Origin: JAFTYO01 sp045644765
Lineage (GTDB): Bacteria > Pseudomonadota > Alphaproteobacteria > RF32 > CAG-239
Direction: 5' to 3'
DNA: 64,000 nt
Assembly: GCA_045644765.1 (NCBI GenBank)
Contig: JAZRHM010000034.1
Location: 40,570 to 104,569, forward strand
This document shows, one piece after another, positions 9,171 to 18,206 of the stretch (its first letter is position 1; each line of letters starts with the position of its first letter). The position numbers were made by a program, and so were the translations under genes. A model generated the notes under the pieces. That model saw only the letters and a program-made list of their open reading frames with translations, was not told the origin of the DNA and made no database searches.

Positions 9171-10127
9171 TTATCTGTTTTTCAGCCATTTTTGCACATT
9201 TTGATTGTGTTCTTTAAGCGTTTTAGAAAAATTGTGTCCGCCTTTTCCATCTGCAACAAAATAAAAATAAGGAGTATCAAGCGGATTTGCTGCTGCTTTA
9301 AGGGCTTCAATTCCGGGGTTGCAAATCGGCTTTGGAGGAAGCCCTGCATATTTATATGTGTTATAGGGGCTATCAATTTGCAAGTCTTTTCTTCTTAACG
9401 AACGGCCTAATTCTGTTTTTCCTTGTGTTATGGCGTAAATCACTGTCGGATCTGTTTGCAAAAGCATTCCCTTATTTAAGCGATTTACAAAAACCGATGC
9501 AACTTTTTCTCTTTCAGAGCTTATACCTGTTTCTTTTTCAATAATTGAAGCTAAAATCAGCAATTCTTCATCTGATTTTAAGGGCAAATCTTCTTTTCTT
9601 TTCTGCCAGATGTTGTGCAAACTGTCTTTCATTGATTTTTGTGCCTGCTTGATTATATCCGATCTTTTAGCACCCTTATTAAAAGAATATGTCTCAGGCA
9701 AAACAGAACCTTCTTCTACCGGAAAATCTATTGTACCGACTAAGAGTTCATTGTTGTTAATAAGTTCAATGATTTGTTGAGAAGTTAAACCTTCCGGAAT
9801 GGTGATTTTATGCATAATCACTTTTCCTGAAGATAACTTATTTAAGATGTCTAGCAATGACATTTGTTGCTTAATTAAAAATTCTCCGGCTTTGAGTTTT
9901 TTATCAAAACCGTAAGCTCTGATAGCAATTTTTACCATAATTTCATGAGGCAATAAATTTTGCTGCATTAATTGTCCGGATAAGGTATTTGCCCCAGCTC
10001 CTTGAGGCATATTGATAACAAAATCTTGTTTAATAGGAAGTGGCTTTTTTACCATATTATCAAACCAAGAAACAGCTATCGCACATGCAAATATGGTAAA
10101 CAATATCAATAAAAACAATTTTCTCAT
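9171..10127 (-). CDS. mltG: Endolytic murein transglycosylase MltG
   Basis: A 318-residue YceG-family protein with an N-terminal membrane anchor (residues about 4-22), a LysM-like segment around residues 35-105 and the catalytic domain holding the glutamate in LASIIEKETG. MltG cleaves nascent glycan strands in the inner-membrane periplasmic face and sets glycan chain length. LNKGMLLQTDPTVIYAI and SPYNTYKYAGLPPKPICNPG are family signatures. Length is normal. It lies 57 bp downstream of the YgjP-like gene and could end that transcript. Confidence 0.95.
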   Translation of the reverse strand: MRKLFLLILFTIFACAIAVSWFDNMVKKPLPIKQDFVINMPQGAGANTLSGQLMQQNLLPHEIMVKIAIRAYGFDKKLKAGEFLIKQQMSLLDILNKLSSGKVIMHKITIPEGLTSQQIIELINNNELLVGTIDFPVEEGSVLPETYSFNKGAKRSDIIKQAQKSMKDSLHNIWQKRKEDLPLKSDEELLILASIIEKETGISSEREKVASVFVNRLNKGMLLQTDPTVIYAITQGKTELGRSLRRKDLQIDSPYNTYKYAGLPPKPICNPGIEALKAAANPLDTPYFYFVADGKGGHNFSKTLKEHNQNVQKWLKNR

Positions 10128-10184
10128 TAACGTACCTTTTTTTTAAAAACTCTTATTATATATGCTAAAACAATTAATTTAATG

Positions 10185-10904
10185 TTAGCGATATAAAAAG
10201 AGTTTATTTCCGTTTGCTTTTAACCAATTTTTACCTAATGAGGCTCCTTTATAAAGTTGCTTAACACAGCGCCAAAAAGCATATGAATGATCTTTATGTT
10301 TTAAATGGGCCACTTCATGAGCTATCAAATAATCAATTACACAATCCGGAGCAAGGGCAATTCGCCAACTGTAATTTATATTATTTAAGCTTGAACAACT
10401 TCCCCAACGGGATTTTGTATCTTTAATTTGCACATTGGCAACTTGACAATCTATTCTTTTGGCTATTTCTTGCGAGCGTTTTAAGAATTCTTTTTTTGCT
10501 TCTTTTTTTATGTAATCTTTAACGCGTCGATGCAAAAACACAATATCTCCGCCGACATAAATTATATCATTTTCTCTATATGTTGCAGATTTTGAATCTT
10601 TTTGATGACAAATCCTTACTTGTTTACCTAAAAAACTGAACACATCACCATCTTCAAAATCTTTAGTTTTGGGAATTTGTGCCAAATGTTCAATAATCCA
10701 ATCTTGTTTCGATAAAACAAAATCATAAGCTTTCTTTTTAGAACAAAATTTAGGCATTGTTAAAACAGCTTGAGCTTTTTTTGTATCAATTCTGAGTGTA
10801 AGCCTTTTATATTTAAAAGCACTCAAAACTTTTAAATCAAAATCAAAAGCATTTTCTATATCAAAGGTCTTCCCAGTCAACAATGTAATTTTCATAATCA
10901 TCAA
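10185..10904 (-). CDS. YgjP-like metal-dependent hydrolase (DUF45/M48-like)
   Basis: A 239-residue protein with the zinc motif HEVAH in YLIAHEVAHLKHKDHS and the family signature DTKSRWGSCSSLNNINYSWRI. Members are related to the SprT/WLM metalloprotease fold; substrates are unknown. The ATG at 10904 overlaps the upstream UPF0260 gene by 44 bp, and a second ATG at 10895 is equally possible. Position after two UPF0260 genes suggests one transcript from dnaB to here. Confidence 0.85.
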   Translation of the reverse strand: MMIMKITLLTGKTFDIENAFDFDLKVLSAFKYKRLTLRIDTKKAQAVLTMPKFCSKKKAYDFVLSKQDWIIEHLAQIPKTKDFEDGDVFSFLGKQVRICHQKDSKSATYRENDIIYVGGDIVFLHRRVKDYIKKEAKKEFLKRSQEIAKRIDCQVANVQIKDTKSRWGSCSSLNNINYSWRIALAPDCVIDYLIAHEVAHLKHKDHSYAFWRCVKQLYKGASLGKNWLKANGNKLFLYR

Positions 10905-11367
10905 CCTCTGATTCGTTTACAAGCTCTCTGTTTATAAGAGACATTCCTTTTTCATGCACACTTGAAGCCTTTCCCGTGATTAAAGGATGCCAATCGGGTA
11001 AATCATATCCGTTATCCAAAAGCCAATAAGCACAAGTTTTAGGAAGCCAACGTGGTTTTTCTCTAACTGCTTTTAAATCAATATCTCGGCAATCCGGCAC
11101 CACTTCAAAACGGTGGTGATATATTTTACATAAGCAGTTTTTACAATTTAAAAAACGACAATATGTGTTAGTAAATTTGACTTTACCTTTAATTTCAAGC
11201 TTATTTAAACAACATTTTCCACAACCGTCACACAAAAGCTCCCATTCTGCTTTGCTCATTTGTTCAAGAGTTTTTGTTTTCCAGAAATTGGGCTCTACAC
11301 CGCTTAAATCATTATAGCGATCTTGCGGAGAATATTCTGTTTCCAATTCAAGCTCTTTGTTACTCAT
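10861..11367 (-). CDS. UPF0260 (YcgN-type) cysteine-cluster protein, long paralogue
   Basis: 168 residues from the ATG at 11367, chosen because GGAAGA precedes it and the ATGA overlaps the stop of the upstream gene. It has the cysteine pattern CDGCGKCC, then C...C..C and PDC...TCAYWLL, typical of the YkgJ/UPF0260 group that probably binds an Fe-S or zinc centre. Function is unproven. It is the second of two adjacent paralogues, both ending YIVDWEDL or a close variant, so a local duplication is likely. Confidence 0.85.
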   Translation of the reverse strand: MSNKELELETEYSPQDRYNDLSGVEPNFWKTKTLEQMSKAEWELLCDGCGKCCLNKLEIKGKVKFTNTYCRFLNCKNCLCKIYHHRFEVVPDCRDIDLKAVREKPRWLPKTCAYWLLDNGYDLPDWHPLITGKASSVHEKGMSLINRELVNESEVDDYENYIVDWEDL

Positions 11368-11741
11368 AAATCTTCCCAATCAACAATATAATCTTCCAGA
11401 TTATCCGGATTTATCAATGTTTCAGATATACATCTTCCTTTTATTGACTTGTTTTTTATATTCGGAACATTTTCAAACAACTTACGATAAGCGCAAGTTT
11501 TTGGCATCCACTTTATACTACTCACATTGTCTTTTGTAAGTTTTAAGCATTCCGGTACCAATTCACATCTGTTTTTATATACGCTACATTTGCATGTATC
11601 TTGGTCAAAATACTTACAAACCACATTAGTATAATATATTTCATCTGTGTCTTCATCTTGTAACTTGATTAAACAACATTTACCACAATTAGAGCAAATA
11701 TTTTCCCACTCTTCTTCAGTATAGTCTTCTATCTTTTTCAT
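11364..11741 (-). CDS. UPF0260-like cysteine-cluster protein, short paralogue
   Basis: A 125-residue relative of the neighbour, with CSNCGKCCLIKLQ, CKYFDQDTCKCSVY, PEC and PKTCAY, and the same YIVDWEDL end. It lacks the roughly 45-residue WHPLITG-type insert region of the long paralogue. It starts 2 bp after the dnaB stop and ends with an ATGA overlap, so all three are translationally coupled. Probably a metal-binding protein of unknown role. Confidence 0.8.
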   Translation of the reverse strand: MKKIEDYTEEEWENICSNCGKCCLIKLQDEDTDEIYYTNVVCKYFDQDTCKCSVYKNRCELVPECLKLTKDNVSSIKWMPKTCAYRKLFENVPNIKNKSIKGRCISETLINPDNLEDYIVDWEDL

Positions 11742-11743
11742 AA

Positions 11744-13216
11744 TTATCCTATTCTTTCGGGTAAATGTTCCTCATTGGCAAGGTTTCCGAATTGAGCAAA
11801 ATCGCCATTCCAGAAAAGCTGAACTGTTCCGGTAGGTCCGTGACGCTGTTTACCAATAATTACTTCTGCTAAATTTGTAGTTTCTTTATCTCTTTTTTTC
11901 CATTCTTCAATACGCTGTTGAAATTTCTCCGGAGTTTCATTGGCTTTTTGCTTAGGTTCTTCGTTTTTAAGATAGTAGTTTTCTCTGTATACAAACATAA
12001 CTATATCGGCATCTTGCTCGATAGAACCGGATTCTCTTAAGTCTGACATCAAGGGGCGTTTATCGTCACGACTTTCAACACCACGATTAAGCTGTGATAA
12101 AGCAATAACCGGAACTTTTAACTCCTTAGCCATAATCTTAAGTCCCCTTGAAATTTCTGAGAGTTCTTGTACACGGTTACCTTCACTTTTTTTATTAGAG
12201 CTTCCTGTAATAAGTTGGATATAGTCAATTACGATCAAACCTAAACCTTTTGTTCTTTTTAAACGTCTTGCTCTAGATCTGATAGTGTTGATAGTTACAC
12301 CCGGAGTGTCGTCAATGTATAAAGGAATGCTTTCAAGTTCACGTACAGCTGCTGCTATACGGGTAAATTGAGCATTATCAAGTTCACCGGTACGCATTTT
12401 ATTTCCGGGAGTTTGCGTAACGGTTGATAAAATACGTGATGCTAACTGATCTGCTGACATCTCCAAAGAAAAAAAGGCAACACCTTTATCATGCGGATCC
12501 ATGTTTTTTGCTCTGCTCATATATTCTGCCACATTATAGGCCATATTGGTTGCAAGAGCCGTTTTTCCCATTGCAGGACGTCCGGCAATGATGATGAGGT
12601 CAGAATTATTTAATCCGCCGGTTTTATAATCAAGCCTTTCCAAACCGGTAGGCAGACCTGAAATTTTTCCTTCTTTTTGGAAAGCTTGCTCAATATAGCC
12701 TAAAGAAGAAGTAAGAGCTTTTGAAAAATCAATAAAACCTCCTTGAGTTTCTCCTTGGTCTGCTAAATTAAACAGTTGTTGTTCTGCCATCTCTATCTGT
12801 TCATTTGCAGATAAATCAGCGCTTTCCTTAAATGCATTATTAATAATCTCGGAGCCCGTATTGATAAGTTCACGACGTAAAAACTTATCATAAACAAATT
12901 GCCCGTAATATTCTACATTTGTCATAACTGACGCACTATCTGCTAATTTTACAAGATAATTAACACCACCTACATCATTTAATATACCTTCTTGTTCAAA
13001 GTAATTTTTTAACGTAATGACATCTGCCGTATGACCTCGTTTCATAAGTGTAGACATCACTTCAAAAATTCTGGCATGAACGGCATCTGCAAAATGTTGA
13101 GGTTTTAAAAATTCCGAAACTTTTTCAAAAGCCTTATTATTTGCTAAAATTGCACCGATAAGAGCTTGCTCTGCTTCTATATTTTTAGGTAAATTTGAAG
13201 TATCAATTTTTTCCAT
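11744..13216 (-). CDS. dnaB: Replicative DNA helicase DnaB
   Basis: A 490-residue hexameric helicase that unwinds the chromosome fork 5' to 3'. The N-terminal DnaG-interacting domain (residues about 8-110) is followed by the RecA-like core with Walker A GRPAMGKTALA, Walker B LGLIVIDYIQL, and SQLNRGVESRDDKRPLMSDLRESGSIEQDAD. Length and motifs are complete. No intein is present. It heads a minus-strand set with the UPF0260 pair. A DnaA-box-like site lies upstream (13301-13309). Confidence 0.97.
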   Translation of the reverse strand: MEKIDTSNLPKNIEAEQALIGAILANNKAFEKVSEFLKPQHFADAVHARIFEVMSTLMKRGHTADVITLKNYFEQEGILNDVGGVNYLVKLADSASVMTNVEYYGQFVYDKFLRRELINTGSEIINNAFKESADLSANEQIEMAEQQLFNLADQGETQGGFIDFSKALTSSLGYIEQAFQKEGKISGLPTGLERLDYKTGGLNNSDLIIIAGRPAMGKTALATNMAYNVAEYMSRAKNMDPHDKGVAFFSLEMSADQLASRILSTVTQTPGNKMRTGELDNAQFTRIAAAVRELESIPLYIDDTPGVTINTIRSRARRLKRTKGLGLIVIDYIQLITGSSNKKSEGNRVQELSEISRGLKIMAKELKVPVIALSQLNRGVESRDDKRPLMSDLRESGSIEQDADIVMFVYRENYYLKNEEPKQKANETPEKFQQRIEEWKKRDKETTNLAEVIIGKQRHGPTGTVQLFWNGDFAQFGNLANEEHLPERIG

Positions 13217-13293
13217 ATCAAGTCCGTAAAATCAAAGTTGTTTGCTTTTTTTACTTTTGATATATTTTTCATTTTAAATCAGCTTTAAAAAAA

Positions 13294-13309
13294 TTATCCC
13301 TGTGGATAA
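13294..13309. promoter_or_regulatory. DnaA-box match within a small palindrome upstream of dnaB
   Basis: TGTGGATAA at 13301-13309 is the reverse complement of the consensus DnaA box TTATCCACA. It forms the right arm of TTATCC-CTGT-GGATAA (13294-13308). The site sits about 80 bp before the dnaB start; a regulatory role is inferred. Confidence 0.4.
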
Positions 13310-13342
13310 CGGGGATAACAAAAAACACTTTTAAATCCTAAA

Positions 13343-13801
13343 TTACGACAGAGCTGAAGAAAGCATCTTATTAAACGTATCTTTTACTTGAAAAACTTCA
13401 GGACCGCTTAAAGCTCTATCTGTGGGAATTTCAGGTTCCAACACCAAATTGACCATATTAATCATCAATTTTTCTTTTAATATTTCAATATATAATTTTT
13501 TCTCCGGAAGCAATTTATTATATAGCAACTCTAAAAAAGTTTCTTGTTTTGACGTTTTAATTAAATCAAAATACAAGTCTTGTGTCTGACGAGGTAAATA
13601 CTTTCCTTCATCATCCGTAACACGCAAAGATTTTAAAACCTTATAAAAATCTTCAAAATCAGGATTCTCCAGAACCTGTAGCCCATTCAAATCAACCATG
13701 GCAAACGGTTCAAACTCGCTTAATTCTTCCAAGCGTAATTTGTTACGATAAACTTCCAACGCCGTTGAAGGCAATTTATCAATGGGTTTAGGCCCAAACA
13801 T
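13343..13801 (-). CDS. Hypothetical protein, 152 residues
   Basis: A soluble, mostly helical acidic protein starting MFGPKPIDKLPSTALEVYRNKLRLEELSEF. I see no known motif, signal peptide or membrane segment. GGAGAAAC lies just before the start. It is separated from dnaB by about 125 bp and is divergent from clpP. The regular coding pattern and clean start support a real gene of unknown function. Confidence 0.65.
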   Translation of the reverse strand: MFGPKPIDKLPSTALEVYRNKLRLEELSEFEPFAMVDLNGLQVLENPDFEDFYKVLKSLRVTDDEGKYLPRQTQDLYFDLIKTSKQETFLELLYNKLLPEKKLYIEILKEKLMINMVNLVLEPEIPTDRALSGPEVFQVKDTFNKMLSSALS

Positions 13802-13963
13802 CCGGTTTCTCCTTAAAACTGTCCCTTAGCTTAACAAAAATAAAAATTCATGTAAATACTTAAAATTAACATTTTTAAAGCTTCAGTACTTTTTTATTTA
13901 CTATTTATTGATTAAGTGTAAACTATAATCATTAAAATTTTGTAATTTTTTAAAGGAAAATCC

Positions 13964-14590
13964 ATGAATAAAAATATAATTGATGTATTTAACTCTTCTT
14001 TAGTACCTATGGTTGTTGAACAAACATCAAAAGGTGAACGTTCTTTTGATATATTTTCCCGTCTTTTAAAAGAACGTATTATTTTTTTAACAGGCGAAGT
14101 TAACGATGAGGTTTCTGCTCTTGTTTGCGCACAGCTTTTGTTTTTAGAAGCAGAAGACCCTAAAAAAGATATTTATTTATACATCAATTCTCCCGGAGGC
14201 GTCGTAACCTCAGGTCTTGCTATCTATGACACTATGCAATATATATCTCCCGATGTTGCAACTTTATGTATCGGGCAAGCTTGCTCCATGGGATCTTTTT
14301 TACTCGCAGGTGGTGCTAAAGGAAAAAGATTTTCTCTGCCAAACTCTCAAATTATGATACACCAACCATCAGGTGGTGCTAAAGGTCAAGCAACCGATAT
14401 TGAAATTCAAGCCAAACTTATTTTAGATTTGAGAAAACGCTTAAATAAAATTTATGCTGATAACACCGGTCAAAAACTTTCGGTAATAGAAAAAGCAATG
14501 GACCGAGATAATTTTATGACACCGGTTGAAGCAAAAGAATTTGGTCTCATAGATGAAATTGTAACAAATAGACTTAGTATTGTAAAATAG
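13964..14590 (+). CDS. clpP: ATP-dependent Clp protease proteolytic subunit ClpP
   Basis: A 208-residue serine protease subunit. The catalytic serine is in GQACSMGS (S108) and the histidine in QIMIHQPSGG (H133). INSPGG forms the oxyanion region. ClpP assembles into double heptamers capped by ClpX or ClpA. AAAGGAAAA lies 6-8 bases upstream of the ATG. clpX follows 9 bp later, the usual clpPX operon, and the pair ends in a strong terminator. Confidence 0.97.
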   Translation: MNKNIIDVFNSSLVPMVVEQTSKGERSFDIFSRLLKERIIFLTGEVNDEVSALVCAQLLFLEAEDPKKDIYLYINSPGGVVTSGLAIYDTMQYISPDVATLCIGQACSMGSFLLAGGAKGKRFSLPNSQIMIHQPSGGAKGQATDIEIQAKLILDLRKRLNKIYADNTGQKLSVIEKAMDRDNFMTPVEAKEFGLIDEIVTNRLSIVK

Positions 14591-14599
14591 GAGTTATAA

Positions 14600-15853
14600 A
14601 TGAGCGATACGGAAGAAAAAGTTTTACATTGTTCTTTTTGTGGCAAAAGTCAAAACGAAGTTAAAAAATTGGTTGCCGGACGAGGCGTTTATATTTGCGA
14701 CGAATGTATTGATGTTTGTATCAACATTGTTTCGGAAGAACTTCATAGCGAAAAAAAATCCGAAACAGGAAGCTTTTCAGAAAACCTGCCAACACCTTCT
14801 AAAATAAAAGAGTTTCTTGATCAATATGTTATTGGTCAAGAATATGCGAAAAAAGTTTTATCTGTTTCTGTTTATAACCACTACAAACGTTTAAATTGTA
14901 AAAAAGATAATCAAGATGTCGATATTTCAAAATCAAACGTGATTTTAATCGGTTCTACCGGTTCAGGAAAAACTTTACTGGCGCAAACACTTGCTAAAAT
15001 TTTAGATGTTCCTTTTGCCATTGCAGATGCTACTACTTTAACTGAAGCCGGATATGTAGGTGAAGACGTTGAAAACATTATATTAAAACTCGTTCAAGCT
15101 GCCAATTATGATATTGAAAAAGCTCAGCGTGGTATTGTGTATATTGATGAAATTGATAAAATTACTCGCAAAACAGATGGCCCTTCAATCACGCGTGATG
15201 TTTCCGGTGAAGGTGTGCAACAAGCATTATTAAAAATAATAGAAGGTACAATCGCGAATGTTCCGCCTCAAGGAGGACGTAAACATCCTCAACAAGAGTT
15301 TTTACATGTAGATACATCAAACATTTTGTTTATTTGTGGCGGGGCTTTTGCCGGACTGGAAAAAATCATTGGTTCCAGAGGCAAAGATACATCTATAGGC
15401 TTTGGAGCAAAAGTTGCTTCCAAAGAAGATAGAAACATTGGAGAAGTATTAAAAGAAGTTCAACCGGAAGATCTGCTTAAATTTGGTCTCATTCCGGAAT
15501 TTATTGGAAGACTTCCTATTATTGCAACTCTCAATGATCTAAATGAGGATGCTTTAATTAAGGTTTTAACCGAGCCCAAGAACGCTCTCTTAAAACAATA
15601 TACAACATTGTTTGATATGGAAAATGTAAAACTTACGATAAATGATGATGCTTTAAAAGCTATCGCCAAAAAAGCCATAGCAAGAAAAACAGGCGCCAGA
15701 GGTTTAAGAGCTATTATGGAAGGTATTTTACTTGATTTGATGTATGCAATTCCGGATACAAAAGATGTAACCGAGGTCGTTATTACTGATAAAGTAGTAA
15801 ACGAAACAGGAGAACCTGTTTTAATCCGATCAACAGATAGCAAAACAGCCTAA
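14600..15853 (+). CDS. clpX: Clp protease ATP-binding subunit ClpX
   Basis: A 417-residue AAA+ unfoldase. The N-terminal C4 zinc domain is complete (C11, C14, C33, C36). Walker A is GSTGSGKT, the pore loop GYVGED, Walker B VYIDEIDK, and the ClpP-binding loop contains IGFGA. It unfolds tagged substrates and feeds them to ClpP. GGAG precedes the start by 7 bases. Confidence 0.97.
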   Translation: MSDTEEKVLHCSFCGKSQNEVKKLVAGRGVYICDECIDVCINIVSEELHSEKKSETGSFSENLPTPSKIKEFLDQYVIGQEYAKKVLSVSVYNHYKRLNCKKDNQDVDISKSNVILIGSTGSGKTLLAQTLAKILDVPFAIADATTLTEAGYVGEDVENIILKLVQAANYDIEKAQRGIVYIDEIDKITRKTDGPSITRDVSGEGVQQALLKIIEGTIANVPPQGGRKHPQQEFLHVDTSNILFICGGAFAGLEKIIGSRGKDTSIGFGAKVASKEDRNIGEVLKEVQPEDLLKFGLIPEFIGRLPIIATLNDLNEDALIKVLTEPKNALLKQYTTLFDMENVKLTINDDALKAIAKKAIARKTGARGLRAIMEGILLDLMYAIPDTKDVTEVVITDKVVNETGEPVLIRSTDSKTA

Positions 15854-15856
15854 AAA

Positions 15857-15888
15857 AAAGCCCAATTGTTTAATTGGGCTTTTTTATT
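15857..15888. terminator. Terminator after clpX
   Basis: AAGCCCAATT pairs with AATTGGGCTT around a short loop and is followed by six T. The preceding A-run makes it work also for the converging small lipoprotein gene. Confidence 0.92.
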
Positions 15889-15898
15889 TATCACATAA

Positions 15899-16063
15899 TT
15901 ACCACTGAACACCGTTTATGCATTTATCCGGATTAACATTGCAATAGTTTTCTTCATTGCCTACCTGATGCAAACGCTTTCTATTCTCAGATAATTCACC
16001 GGCAACAATTCCTTTACAAGAACATAAAATTGCTAACAAGAAAAACAAAATACATTTTTTCAT
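15899..16063 (-). CDS. Small putative lipoprotein, 54 residues
   Basis: An ATG at 16063 opens a 54-codon frame: MKKCILFFLLAILCSC, then a polar tail with two further cysteines ending INGVQW. The hydrophobic start followed by LCSC looks like a signal peptide with a lipobox (C16), although cysteine at position -2 is unusual. AAGGAT lies 9 bases upstream. It is the last gene of a minus-strand set with the 3-TM protein and the M49-like peptidase, 11 bp behind the former. No family is recognised. Confidence 0.6.
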   Translation of the reverse strand: MKKCILFFLLAILCSCKGIVAGELSENRKRLHQVGNEENYCNVNPDKCINGVQW

Positions 16064-16074
16064 TTCAAAAATCC

Positions 16075-16446
16075 TTAAATTAGTGCAAACCTAAAACCGC
16101 CATATATCACAGCTAAAATAAACAATTTGGCAATATGACCTAACCATGCACTTTTATCATATTCTTTTGCGCTTCTGCATACACCAAATAAAACCATTAT
16201 AGAATATAACCCTAAAGCAAAAAGACAAACAAAATATGCTATAGTCAAAAATAAAATCATGTTGTTGATATTCAACATCGAAAAATAGTGAGTGTAATAA
16301 TATTTAATAGGCATACCACTCAATTTTTGATTTAAAAAAGCACCAAAAATCTTCGTAACAAAAGCCACCAAAAAAATGCCCATAACACCAAATTTCCAAA
16401 AAGTTTCTTTTAACGAAAATTGTCCGTATACTAACTTTCCAAACAT
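16075..16446 (-). CDS. Hypothetical membrane protein with three predicted TM helices
   Basis: 123 residues with hydrophobic segments at about residues 17-37, 60-85 and 105-121. No family motif is seen. GGAGAT lies about 7 bases before the ATG. It follows the M49-like gene after 41 bp and precedes the small lipoprotein, so it probably belongs to the same envelope-related transcript. Function unknown. Confidence 0.65.
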   Translation of the reverse strand: MFGKLVYGQFSLKETFWKFGVMGIFLVAFVTKIFGAFLNQKLSGMPIKYYYTHYFSMLNINNMILFLTIAYFVCLFALGLYSIMVLFGVCRSAKEYDKSAWLGHIAKLFILAVIYGGFRFALI

Positions 16447-16487
16447 GTAAATCTCCTTTTTTATTGTAATAGTCTAAACAACAACAT

Positions 16488-18206
16488 TTAAAAATTAGTT
16501 ACAATTTTAATATATGGTTTTATTCCTACTTGTTTATGAATTTTGGCGATATGTTCCGAATATTCACCCCAATATGCCCATCTGTTAACAAATGCCTCAG
16601 CTTTTTCCATCGATTTTGACAGTTGCACCCTAACTGTTTCTTCCAACAGTTTATACATAACTTTATGCATATCCTCAAAGTTAATGTGTAACTTGTTATT
16701 ATTGTCAAACCAAATAACTTTATTTTCAAGCAAATAGTTAAATTGTATTAATGATCCAACACGATGCGGATTTGCAATAACAGGTTCTGCTTTTAACAAT
16801 AAATTCGAGAAAACCCATGAAACATATATTTTTTTAACATCTTCTTGTGAAAACATATCAAAAACTTTTGCAATTTCTTCAATTGAAGCAATTGATACCA
16901 CATCGGCCTTATTTTCTTCAATTATATGCTTATATTCTCCCATAGCATTTTGATATTCGGCACAAGGACCTAAAGAATGACCGTTTTCATGGTAAATCAC
17001 AAAAATCATATCTTTATAAATATCAATATATTGGTGAAACTCAGAAGCCAGCAAATTATCAAGCAATTGTTGCTGATTTTTTAAGTCTTTACCGAAACGA
17101 ACTTGTCTATGATAAACATTTCGTCTGCCTCCACCTGTTTTGACCGATAATTTATCATTATTAGGTAAATTTTGTGCTATTGTAATACCACCTCTACACA
17201 TTGCATACTCGCCGGTTAAAGCAACAATATCAGCATCAACCATGGCCTGTTTCAACTCTTGTGTATTATCAATAAACTGCTCATATTCATCATTAAACGG
17301 CATCCACTTCATAAGATGGGGTATAGTTTTCTTTGAAGCCAAAATATATTCTGTTTCAGGCTTATTAACAATTCCTACCCGACACCCCAAAGTATCTTTT
17401 GCCACCACTGTAATATTATTTATTTCAATAATTTTTGCCAACTCTTCATTTTTATATATTGAAGATGTCATATCATCTTCATAGTTTTCTCTTGATATTG
17501 TAAATTCCAGATTACTGGTTTGCAAAGATGCCCAATATTTATCCGCCACCATATCAAGTTTTTCATCATTATGCAAAAGCGATTGGGCTTGCCAAACCAA
17601 ATATTGTTTAAAGTTGTCATCTGTACACAATTTTGATGCACTATCTAATTCTTCGGCAATTTGAGCAAATTCTTTAGCAAAATACTCTGTATAATCTATT
17701 GCCGTTAATTCATCATCTTTACGTCTGACCATTGTTCGTGCCGACAATATTTTTCTGATTTCATCAATTTTGTTTTGACTTGCCATTTTTAAAAGTATTT
17801 GATGAAATTCTTCAACCGATAAATCTGCCGGATAAAAATTTTTACCATTAATGAGAGGTACATTTTTAAATACTTGTACAGGGTCTTTATCAACACCGTT
17901 AAAACCGGCCACGCCATTTATACTATTAAAAAACTCTAATGCTTTTTTAGCATAAGAACTTTCCATTGCCGCTCTTTCAAGCGCATATTTAAGTGTCCTG
18001 TTTAGATGGTGGTCTTGTTCCAATGCTACATCATTTATAATTTTGGCTGCTTTTACTAAATGTTCTAAAGCTTTTTTATCACCTTCAGGCAAAGCTTTAT
18101 AACCATCAAAATCTTGAGATATAAGTTCTATTTTACGCATTTGATGCTGTAAAATATAATCAAGTTCACTTTCTTTGAGTTTTATTTCATAACCATTTAT
18201 TTTCAT
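16488..18206 (-). CDS. M49-like metallopeptidase (dipeptidyl peptidase III family, pentapeptide type)
   Basis: 572 residues with no signal peptide. The zinc site reads YHENGHSLGP (H406, E407, H410) followed 20 residues later by EENKAD (E430, E431, D435). This spacing and the EEN/KAD second motif are those of peptidase family M49. Most members have HExxGH; here one residue is missing, as in the HEISH form known from Caldithrix abyssi. The enzyme would release dipeptides from peptide N-termini in the cytosol. Its start overlaps the AMMECR1-like gene by 20 bp, so the two are coupled. Confidence 0.75.
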   Translation of the reverse strand: MKINGYEIKLKESELDYILQHQMRKIELISQDFDGYKALPEGDKKALEHLVKAAKIINDVALEQDHHLNRTLKYALERAAMESSYAKKALEFFNSINGVAGFNGVDKDPVQVFKNVPLINGKNFYPADLSVEEFHQILLKMASQNKIDEIRKILSARTMVRRKDDELTAIDYTEYFAKEFAQIAEELDSASKLCTDDNFKQYLVWQAQSLLHNDEKLDMVADKYWASLQTSNLEFTISRENYEDDMTSSIYKNEELAKIIEINNITVVAKDTLGCRVGIVNKPETEYILASKKTIPHLMKWMPFNDEYEQFIDNTQELKQAMVDADIVALTGEYAMCRGGITIAQNLPNNDKLSVKTGGGRRNVYHRQVRFGKDLKNQQQLLDNLLASEFHQYIDIYKDMIFVIYHENGHSLGPCAEYQNAMGEYKHIIEENKADVVSIASIEEIAKVFDMFSQEDVKKIYVSWVFSNLLLKAEPVIANPHRVGSLIQFNYLLENKVIWFDNNNKLHINFEDMHKVMYKLLEETVRVQLSKSMEKAEAFVNRWAYWGEYSEHIAKIHKQVGIKPYIKIVTNF

